A model generated the notes under the pieces. The model was not told the DNA's origin, ran no database searches, and was given only the letters and a program-made list of their open reading frames with translations. The position numbers and the translations under genes are program-made. Of a DNA stretch of 35,897 nt, positions 30,115 to 35,897 are shown in pieces. Origin of the DNA: Streptomyces sp. SID5785 (lineage in GTDB: Bacteria; Actinomycetota; Actinomycetes; Streptomycetales; Streptomycetaceae); contig NZ_WWIA01000365.1 of the NCBI RefSeq assembly GCF_009870065.1, positions 1 to 35,897 on the forward strand, in the 5' to 3' direction. Position 1 is the first letter of the stretch, and each line of letters starts with the position of its first letter.

Positions 30115-31677
30115 TCAGTCGTCGGAGCGGAGGCGGCGTTCTCGCTGGGCGCGGACCGATGCCAGCAGGATGGTGTTCCAGTAGTCGATCCGGTCCTGCC
30201 GGATGCGTTCCCAGCGGCCCAGTCCGAAGCAGTCCTCAAGGAGCAGGTAGAGCAGGGCCTTGGTGACGGGCGCATCGTTGGAACCGCCGCGGCGACCGTC
30301 ATTGAAGTCGTCGCGGAAGGCCTTGTTGAGCAGGATGCGGTTGACCTCACGGTCCAGCTTGAAGAACACGTCCTCCGGCAGAGGCGCCCACTTGAACTCG
30401 ATGGGGTCTTCGCCCGGCTTCTCGGGAAGCTCCTCCTTGATCACGCGCTTGATCGCCGGGTCGATGCCCTTGCCGGGTGGAGTCACCGGCTTGCGGACCA
30501 CCTCGGAGCGCTTCGAGCCGTCGCGGTATGCGGTCTCGGCGTCGCCGAGGAAGCGCTGGAAGGTGCCGCCCTTGTCGTCCACGGCCTTGTCCACGGCCGA
30601 CGTGAAGGCGGGGGTGACGGTGACCCGTTCCTTCTTCACGTCGAGGCTGAACACACCGTTCACCGCCGACGGCAGGTTCACGGCGATGCGGGCCAGCACC
30701 AGGTGGGACTCGGCGCTGCGCAGACCGTTCCAGCCGCCCGCCTGGACGAGGCGGTCGTTGCGGTAGAAGTAGAAGCCCTGCCGGTCGATGAGGGAGCCGA
30801 TCTGGCGGAAGCCGGCCTGCTTGGACTTGGCCGGCCAGACATGGGTCGTGAGGCCGACGTCGCCGACGCCTTCGACGGGCGCCGTGTGGGTACGTGGATA
30901 CCCCTTGCTCCCAGGGACCTTGTAGCCGAACGGGTCCAGCGGCTTGACCGCGATGTGGTCGACCTCCTCGCCGAATCCGGCGCCGGCGCCGGTCACGTCC
31001 CACACGGCGATGTCCAGCTGGAGGCCGCGTTGGAGGAAGCGGTGGAGATACAGGCCGAGGTGGTTCTCCAGGCGGGCGATCGCCTTCGACAGATATGCGT
31101 CACTGTGCCCGCGTGCCACGGTCTCGAAGGCCCGCACACCGTCCCAGCGCACCACCGTGCCGTGCCATTCGATGACCCCGTCATAGCGGTCGACCATGTC
31201 CTGCGCGTACCGCTGGTCCACGGTGTCGCAGCGGAACGAGTCCTCGATGCCCTCGGCGGTGAGCCGGCGGCCCGCGGCGCGGCTGCGCTTGGTGCGGCTG
31301 ATCACGGTCAGTGCGGAGGCGTTGGACAGCGAGGCGGCTTTGAGGCCGGTGCCGTACATGCCGAGGGCGTCGTCCCCGTAGGCGCGCCGCCGGCCGACGA
31401 TCATGGCGGCCTCGAGCCCGGCGTCGTCCATGCCGTGCCCGTTGTCGATGATCAGCAGGGTCAGGATCCGGTCCGCGTCCCGGAGGAAGTGGACGACGAC
31501 CTTGTCCGCTCCGGCGTCGATCGAGTTGTCGATCAGGTCGGCGACCGCCACCTCGAAGCCGTAGCCCTGGTTCATGAGCGCCTTGCCGTAGCCGGCGTCC
31601 GGCGGCAGGTGGGTGGATCCGGAGGTGGGGACGTCGTACTGCCACGCCTCACCGGCGGCCCCGGTCTCGTACGCCAT
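30115..31677 (-). CDS. MORC/MutL-like GHKL ATPase
   Basis: The 520-aa protein carries a textbook GHKL site: DLIDNSIDAGA (47-57, Asn51), IIDNGHGMD (76-84) and GMYGTGLKAASL (106-117). The S5-like transducer half follows, then a charged C-terminal tail (EELPEKPGEDPIEFKW). This is the HATPase_c_3 type shared by bacterial relatives of eukaryotic MORC proteins; these form ATP-driven clamps on DNA. ATG 31677 is preferred over GTG 31695 because GAGGA lies six bases before it. It is the first gene of the five-gene unit I. A 9-bp inverted repeat lies immediately upstream (31691-31713) and may control the whole unit. Confidence 0.93.
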   Translation of the reverse strand: MAYETGAAGEAWQYDVPTSGSTHLPPDAGYGKALMNQGYGFEVAVADLIDNSIDAGADKVVVHFLRDADRILTLLIIDNGHGMDDAGLEAAMIVGRRRAYGDDALGMYGTGLKAASLSNASALTVISRTKRSRAAGRRLTAEGIEDSFRCDTVDQRYAQDMVDRYDGVIEWHGTVVRWDGVRAFETVARGHSDAYLSKAIARLENHLGLYLHRFLQRGLQLDIAVWDVTGAGAGFGEEVDHIAVKPLDPFGYKVPGSKGYPRTHTAPVEGVGDVGLTTHVWPAKSKQAGFRQIGSLIDRQGFYFYRNDRLVQAGGWNGLRSAESHLVLARIAVNLPSAVNGVFSLDVKKERVTVTPAFTSAVDKAVDDKGGTFQRFLGDAETAYRDGSKRSEVVRKPVTPPGKGIDPAIKRVIKEELPEKPGEDPIEFKWAPLPEDVFFKLDREVNRILLNKAFRDDFNDGRRGGSNDAPVTKALLYLLLEDCFGLGRWERIRQDRIDYWNTILLASVRAQRERRLRSDD

Positions 31678-31690
31678 GTCATTCCTCGTG

Positions 31691-31713
31691 CACACAGGGT
31701 CGGGCCCTGTGTG
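31691..31713 (-). promoter_or_regulatory. Inverted repeat in the leader of the MORC/Z1/Vsr/methyltransferase unit
   Basis: CACACAGGG (31691-31699) and CCCTGTGTG (31705-31713) are perfect 9-bp arms around a 5-nt loop. It ends 13 bp before the start codon of the first gene, just upstream of its GAGGA site. It could be an operator or a leader hairpin that limits translation. Beyond it, about 31740-31795, the DNA is AT-rich and probably holds the promoter, but no clean minus-10/minus-35 pair is visible. Confidence 0.6.
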
Positions 31714-31831
31714 GGGAGTGCGGCCCGACGGATCTCGTTTCAGCAGATGTGATGGTATTGCAAAGAGGGAGAATGGTGTACCAAACGGAGGTATGGGCGG
31801 GGATGTGCGACCTGCCCCCAGAAGCAGCTGA

Positions 31832-31855
31832 GCGGGGCGGCCTCGGCCGCCCCGC
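31832..31855 (-). terminator. Hairpin terminator after the small membrane protein gene
   Basis: Arms 31832-31842 (gcggggcggcc) and 31845-31855 are exact reverse complements with a 2-nt centre, so the real loop is probably six bases. It starts nine bases past the stop of the minus-strand gene at 31864 and separates that gene from the promoter of unit I. No T-run follows. Confidence 0.65.
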
Positions 31856-31863
31856 GGGTCCTG

Positions 31864-32082
31864 CTACTGCGCCTGCTTCCTCACGTACGAGAGCGCACTC
31901 ATGCCGAGCCCGAAGGCTCCGGCCAGGGCGGCGGCGCCGCCGGCCACGGCAGGGCCGGGGGCCGTGCCGAGGACGGTCAGCAGGATGCCGGCCATCAGGC
32001 CCACCACCGTCGAGGCGGAGAGCAGGAGGCTCACCTCGAGTGCGCGGTGGTCGCACGAGTCTTGCGTCGGGTTTGCTGTCAC
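31864..32082 (-). CDS. Small two-helix membrane protein
   Basis: The 72-aa product starts with GTG at 32082 after GGAGG at 32090-32094 with 7-bp spacing; the longer open frame up to 32163 has no ribosome site. Two hydrophobic spans are seen, LEVSLLLSASTVVGLMAGIL and VAGGAAALAGAFGLGMSAL, before the basic end RKQAQ. No family is recognised. It lies just right of the island in the same direction as unit I, but a terminator hairpin divides them. Confidence 0.6.
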   Translation of the reverse strand: MTANPTQDSCDHRALEVSLLLSASTVVGLMAGILLTVLGTAPGPAVAGGAAALAGAFGLGMSALSYVRKQAQ

Positions 32083-32306
32083 CTGGATACCTCCATGAAC
32101 CTCGCCGCTGTTGCGGACGCCGGACCCCGATCCCCCGATCCGGGTCCCGCGACGTCGCCTCACAGGCAGGCGTGCGATACACGAAAGCTCAAGTGGCAGT
32201 CACTGTACGGAAGTTGCAGCAGGAGTACTTTACCGCCGGCCTCGGGGCGGCACCAGGGTCGTTCGCGGGGGTGCCGGGCGGAGGCCGGAGCCGGGGCCCC
32301 TTTCGG

Positions 32307-32708
32307 TCAGCTGCCGCACGTGCCCTTGATCCAGCGGTGCGAGCGCAGCTTGTACGTTCCGGCGAGGTTCCCGCTCTTTCCCTGCTTCGTGCAGCCCTTG
32401 CGGGTGCTGTAGTCCTTCCCCGCGTAGTAGGCGACACCGCTCCAGTTGCTGCTGGTGCCCTTGTTCTTGATGGACTTGACGTTCTTGGTGGAGGACCAGG
32501 AGCACTTGATGTTGCCGCTCTGCCAGTCCGGGTCCGTCTGGCTCCACATGCACATGTCGCCGGAGTAGTCGGAGCCCGTGTAGAAGCAGACGTACTTGTC
32601 CGGGCAGGGCGGCGGAGACGCGGCACTCGCGGTGCCCGGTACGGCAAGCGTGGCGGCGGCCGCGGCGCCCACCGCGAGTGCGGCGAATGCGGAACGGGTC
32701 CTGCGCAT
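32307..32708 (-). CDS. Secreted peptidase-inhibitor I36-like protein
   Basis: The 133-aa precursor has a Sec signal peptide (residues 1 to about 29: MRRTRSAFAA start, hydrophobic core, cleavage after TASA). The mature part is Cys- and Tyr-rich: CPDKYVCFYTGSDYSGD, then NVKSIKNKGTSSNW and VAYYAGKDYSTRKGC. This matches the peptidase inhibitor family I36 of Streptomyces, small secreted beta/gamma-crystallin-like proteins. The ATG at 32708 follows AGGGGG. The next gene upstream has an almost identical AGGGGGAC leader and also encodes a secreted protein, so they may be co-regulated. Confidence 0.88.
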   Translation of the reverse strand: MRRTRSAFAALAVGAAAAATLAVPGTASAASPPPCPDKYVCFYTGSDYSGDMCMWSQTDPDWQSGNIKCSWSSTKNVKSIKNKGTSSNWSGVAYYAGKDYSTRKGCTKQGKSGNLAGTYKLRSHRWIKGTCGS

Positions 32709-32784
32709 GTGTCCCCCTGTGGTCGGTGTGAGAGCGAGCGTGACGGCGATGGAGCGACAGGTCGTCGGCCGGGGGCTGGGTGGG

Positions 32785-33354
32785 TCAGGCGCAGGTGTGG
32801 GAGGTGTACGACGCGAAGCGGTACTTGCCGTTGTCGTTCGTGGAGCCCTCCCAGAAGACGTAGACCCCGTTCTCGGCGCGCACCAGGTAGAAGCTGCGGG
32901 CGGCGCCCGAGTAGGTCAGGATCTTGCCGCCGAACGCGTACTCGTAGGCGTAGTCGTAGAAGCGCAGCTTGCTGTCCGCGTAGCCCCAGGTCTGGTTGCC
33001 GGCCTTGCCGTCGACGCCCAGGTGCCAGCGGGACTGGAGGTTCTTCGTCGCCGCGGTCGTGTTCGCGCCGAACCGGCCGTCGACGTCCGCGGCGGTGTAC
33101 GCCTTGCCGTTCGACTTCTTCGCGCCTTCCGCCCACAGGATCTGCTGCCACAGGCACGTCGCGTTCGAGTTGGCGTGGCTCGACGCGGAGATGGTGCCCT
33201 CGTCGCCCCAGTCGTTCGTGAAGTCGCCGCCTCCCGACACGGATCCGCTGCTGATGCTCGCGGACGCCGGGGCGGCGGCGATCGCGAGTGCGCCGGCGAC
33301 GGCTGCGGTCACGACGGCCGTGGTGACGCGGGTCTTCGTCGTACGGAAGGTCAT
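32785..33354 (-). CDS. Secreted peptidoglycan-binding-domain-like protein
   Basis: The 189-aa precursor has a signal peptide (1 to about 33, ending PASAS). A Ser/Gly linker follows, then a PG_binding_1-like module with ADVDGRFGANTTAATKNLQ and WHLGVDGKAGNQTWG (about 88-125). The C-terminal 65 residues are aromatic-rich (RFYDYAYEYAFGGKILTYSG) and unassigned. The protein is probably exported and may bind the cell wall. ATG 33354 follows AGGGGGACCC. The gap to the next gene downstream is 76 bp, without a clear terminator, so co-transcription is possible. Confidence 0.85.
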   Translation of the reverse strand: MTFRTTKTRVTTAVVTAAVAGALAIAAAPASASISSGSVSGGGDFTNDWGDEGTISASSHANSNATCLWQQILWAEGAKKSNGKAYTAADVDGRFGANTTAATKNLQSRWHLGVDGKAGNQTWGYADSKLRFYDYAYEYAFGGKILTYSGAARSFYLVRAENGVYVFWEGSTNDNGKYRFASYTSHTCA

Positions 33355-33474
33355 GGGTCCCCCTGGGTGATGCGGTCAGATGCCGGTGCGCCCATGCTCG
33401 CCAAGCCGGTGCCGCGGCGTCGACGCTGTTGCGGCTCGGCGCAAAGGCCCTGGCCAGGGGTGGGAAGGGAACCC

Positions 33475-34464
33475 TTACTCGGTCGATGCGCGCAGCAGCG
33501 CCGCGCCCGCGGGGGTGAGCGTGTGGAGGACCGACGGGCCCGTGCGGACCGTGGTCAGCAGGCCCGCGTCGCGCAGCACCGTGGCGTGCCGGCTCGCCGA
33601 GGACGCCGAGACGCCTGCGGCGCGGGCGAGTTCGCCGGTCGTGGCGCCCGTGGCCGCGACGCGCAGGGCGACGGCCCGGGCGCGCCCGAGCAGGGCGACC
33701 AGGGACTCGTGCTCGGGCTGCGGCTCGGAGGGCCGGGAGGGCTCGTGGAGCAGGGAGTACCAGAGGACCGGGGGCAGCCGGGGGTCGGCGAAGGCCACCG
33801 GCTCGCCCCAGTTGAAGTAGGAGGGGACGAGGGTGAGGCCGCGGCCGTTCAGGTACAGGTCGCGGTCCTCGACCTGCTTGGGGTAGGCGACCTCGAGGAC
33901 CGGGGAGCGCCAGCGCAGCATCGGGCCGAGACCGGCGAGCATGCCCTCGACGCCGCCGTCGAGCAGGCTGCGGCAGCGCCGGGCGCGCTCCGCCTCGATC
34001 CGGGCCTGGGCCCGTTCCTCGTACGGGGCGATGACGGCGGCGTGGTACGCGCGCAGCACCGCCACGAACTCCTGGCGCACGTCCCCTCGGACGAGGTGTC
34101 CGGTCCAGGGCGGGGTGGCCGTCGCCCGGCCGAGGAGCGACAGTTCTTTCTGGACGCGTCCTGGCGGCGCGGCCAGGATCGAGTCGAGGCCCGCGCGCAG
34201 GTCGCCGATCGCGTCGGGCGGGGTCAGGAAGTCCGGGAAGTACGCGGCTCTCGGGTACAGGGGGAGCAGGACGTCCCGCAGGGCGCGCTCCAGCCCGTTC
34301 TCCCGCAGCTGCGTGCGGGCCGTGCGGTACCAGCCGGCGTAGGCCCAGCGTCCCCGGCGCGACTGGAGCCGGTGCAGGCTGGACGCGATCTCCCAGAGCG
34401 GGTCGGGCGCGGTGGCGATCCTGGTTCTGGCCAGGTCGGCATGGGTGAAGTGAATGCGCAGCAT
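33475..34464 (-). CDS. ArsR-type winged-helix regulator with N-terminal DUF5937-like domain
   Basis: The start is ATG 34464 (GGGGAGAG upstream), giving 329 aa that begin MLRIHFTHADLARTRIA, a typical opening of this group. The first 230 residues form the ligand or partner domain. The C-terminal 90 hold the winged helix: GRARAVALRVAATGATTGEL, the recognition segment GVSASSASRHATVLRDAGL, and the wing VRTGPSVLHTLTPAG. Such regulators often repress a neighbouring transporter or their own gene; none is beside it here. The open frame to 34524 lacks a ribosome site. Confidence 0.88.
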   Translation of the reverse strand: MLRIHFTHADLARTRIATAPDPLWEIASSLHRLQSRRGRWAYAGWYRTARTQLRENGLERALRDVLLPLYPRAAYFPDFLTPPDAIGDLRAGLDSILAAPPGRVQKELSLLGRATATPPWTGHLVRGDVRQEFVAVLRAYHAAVIAPYEERAQARIEAERARRCRSLLDGGVEGMLAGLGPMLRWRSPVLEVAYPKQVEDRDLYLNGRGLTLVPSYFNWGEPVAFADPRLPPVLWYSLLHEPSRPSEPQPEHESLVALLGRARAVALRVAATGATTGELARAAGVSASSASRHATVLRDAGLLTTVRTGPSVLHTLTPAGAALLRASTE

Positions 34465-34690
34465 GTCGTTGGCTCTCCCCCGTCGAGCTCGACCGGCGGG
34501 GCGAGCGTAGGAGTTGGAGGTCAAGGAATAGTAAACGAAAGGTCAACGGACTGGTGGGCCCCGTGAGACGCGACCACTGTGCGGCGCACCTCCGGCCGCG
34601 CCACGCCTCCTCGCGGCCCGCCCCGCCCGCGGCGTCGGCCGGTGTAGAACGGTGCAGGGACGATCGAGCCTGATCCGGGGGTGGACGCAG

Positions 34691-35897
34691 ATGGCGGGGC
34701 AGGAACGGCGGCGGTCGCGTGGGGAGTTGATCCGGGAGCGGGCGCAGGGGGAGTTCGTCGGGCGGCGGGAGCAGTTGTCGTTGTTCAGCGAGAACCTGGC
34801 CAAGGACCCGCTGTCGGAGAGTGATCCCGCCGATTTCCTCTTCTCCGTGCACGGGCTCGGCGGGGTCGGGAAGTCGACGCTGCTGCGGCAGTGGCGGGAG
34901 GCGGCGCGGCGGGCCGGGGCGCTGACGGCCGTGGTCGACGAGAACGATGTGCACGGGGTGCCGCAGACGCTGACGGAGCTGGCGCGGCAGCTGGCCGGTG
35001 AGGGCGGCGCGCTGAAGGGGTTCGACAAGGCCGTCGAGCAGTTCGAGCAGCTGGAGCGCGAACAGGCCGCGGCCGGGCCCGACCCGGCGGGCGGGGACGG
35101 CGCCGCCTCCCTGTCGAGCCGGGTCGCGGCGCAGGCCACGCTCGGGGCGCTGTCGATGGTGCCGGCCGTCGGGGCGGTCACCGCGATGGCGAGCTCGGAC
35201 GCCGCCGCACAGGCCCTCGACCGGCTGCGGGAGAGCGCCCGCAGCCGGGTGCGGCGCGGGCGGTCCGCGGACGCGGCGGGCCTGTTCCGGGCGTTCGTCA
35301 CCGAGCTGGAGCGGCTGTGCGGGCAGTACCGCTGGGTGGTGCTGTTCTTCGACACGTGGGAGCAGACCGGCCGCCACCTCGACGCGTGGGTGCGCGAGCT
35401 CGTCCAGGACGGCTTCGGGCCGCTGCCGGTCAACGTGATGGTGGTGCTCGCCGGGCGCGACGAACTGTCCGAGCGGGACTGGGCCCCGCTGCGGCCCCTC
35501 GTGAACGACCTGCGGCTCGACGTGTTCACCGAGGCCGAGACGCGGGCGCTGCTCGCGGCGCGCGGGGTGTCCGAACCGGCCGCCGTGGACGCGGTGTTCC
35601 AGCTGTCCCTCGGCCTGCCCCTGCTCGTGGAGCTGCTCGCGCTGACCCCGCCCGCGGACGACGCCCCCACGGTGCTCGAACACCGCGGGGACGCCGTCGA
35701 CGCCGTGGTGAAGCGCTTCGTGCAGTGGATCACCGACCCGGTGCAGCAGCGGACCGTGCTGGCGTGCGCGCTCGCACCGCAGCTGAACGAGGACGTGTTC
35801 GCCGCCGCCGCGCCGCAGGAAGGGCGGCACCTGTGGGAGTGGCTGAACGCGCAGCCCTTCGTCAGCGGCCACGGCGACTTCAAGCAGTACCACGCCA
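34691..35897 (+). CDS. P-loop NTPase, STAND/AAA-like (partial, 3' end off window)
   Basis: A plus-strand frame opens at ATG 34691 and stays open to the right edge (402 codons). It reads MAGQERRRSRGELIRERAQG, then FVGRREQLSLF, the usual lead-in of STAND ATPases. Walker A is HGLGGVGKSTLL (about 56-67) and a Walker B-like strand WVVLFFDTWEQ lies near 216-226, followed by VMVVLAGRDEL as sensor. The part after about residue 330 begins a helical winged-helix-like region. STAND NTPases serve as signalling or defence hubs; the effector domain lies outside the window. The start has GGGGGTGG about seven bases upstream. It is divergent from the ArsR-type gene. Confidence 0.85.
   Translation, partial: MAGQERRRSRGELIRERAQGEFVGRREQLSLFSENLAKDPLSESDPADFLFSVHGLGGVGKSTLLRQWREAARRAGALTAVVDENDVHGVPQTLTELARQLAGEGGALKGFDKAVEQFEQLEREQAAAGPDPAGGDGAASLSSRVAAQATLGALSMVPAVGAVTAMASSDAAAQALDRLRESARSRVRRGRSADAAGLFRAFVTELERLCGQYRWVVLFFDTWEQTGRHLDAWVRELVQDGFGPLPVNVMVVLAGRDELSERDWAPLRPLVNDLRLDVFTEAETRALLAARGVSEPAAVDAVFQLSLGLPLLVELLALTPPADDAPTVLEHRGDAVDAVVKRFVQWITDPVQQRTVLACALAPQLNEDVFAAAAPQEGRHLWEWLNAQPFVSGHGDFKQYHA

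Noticed and set aside
7909-31677. Canonical DISARM, BREX/Pgl or a standard Dnd/Ssp system
   Set aside because: No phospholipase D (DrmC), no PglZ, no adenine methylase and no DndCDE- or SspBCD-like genes are visible.
7909-31677. Prophage or integrative element
   Set aside because: No integrase, tRNA, att-like long direct repeats, capsid or replication genes were seen. Entry by transfer is still possible, but the sequence does not show its ends.
32189-35893. 1234-codon minus-strand open frame across the right flank
   Set aside because: It crosses three well-supported minus-strand genes in another frame and the plus-strand NTPase; its Pro/Arg-rich sequence shows no domain.
1-35897. CRISPR array
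   Set aside because: The tandem repeats have units of 5-15 bp and no unique spacers; they are microsatellites or minisatellites.

Overview
The window reads as part of an actinomycete chromosome, most probably Streptomyces. GC content is very high, many starts are GTG, and codon bias leaves long open shadow frames on both strands. It carries XRE/DUF5753 plus DUF397 regulator pairs, a GHKL anti-sigma-type ATPase and small secreted proteins, all typical of that genus. No tRNA, rRNA, integrase, transposase, CRISPR array or prophage structural gene is visible.

Left flank (1-7811): ordinary accessory genes. These are a partial AhpD-like protein, a GNAT acetyltransferase, an AraC/GyrI-like regulator, a membrane protein coupled to a winged-helix regulator behind three identical-architecture operator-like palindromes, a RibD/DHFR-fold reductase, a wHTH protein with a hexanucleotide microsatellite, an unknown protein whose start lies behind a 13-bp tandem array, a DUF397/XRE pair and a GHKL ATPase.

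Core (7909-31677): a continuous block of about 24 kb that looks like a large anti-foreign-DNA island of 12 genes in three transcription units. Unit I (minus, 31677 to 24255) encodes a MORC/MutL-like GHKL ATPase, a Z1-domain SF2-type ATPase, a Vsr-like nuclease, a C5-methyltransferase homologue that lacks the catalytic cysteine, and a complete C5-methyltransferase. Unit II (plus, 20301 to 24315) encodes an XRE-HTH fused to a GHKL ATPase, an unrecognised 331-aa protein and a DUF6339-like protein, all with 4-bp start/stop overlaps. Unit III (minus, 19752 to 7909) encodes a sacsin-like GHKL ATPase fused to an SF2 helicase, a UvrD-like SF1 helicase, a DrmA-like SF2 helicase and a DrmB-like DUF1998 protein, again with 4-bp overlaps throughout. 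Units I and II converge and overlap by 61 bp. Units II and III diverge from a 548-bp control region that holds inverted repeats.

The island therefore joins a DISARM-like helicase core (DrmA/DrmB, but no DrmC phospholipase D) to a Z1/MORC/Vsr/C5-methyltransferase module of the kind known from restriction-modification neighbourhoods, with extra helicases and a HTH-GHKL cassette. My inference is that host DNA is marked by the active methyltransferase. The GHKL ATPases, Z1 protein and helicases would then sense, clamp or translocate on unmodified DNA, with Vsr the only recognisable nuclease. The HTH-GHKL protein could be the regulator or sensor. That all three units form one system is an inference from packing and shared theme; it was not tested.

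Right flank (31864-35897): a small membrane protein, two small secreted proteins (peptidase-inhibitor I36-like and peptidoglycan-binding-like), an ArsR-type regulator, and a partial NTPase running off the right edge.
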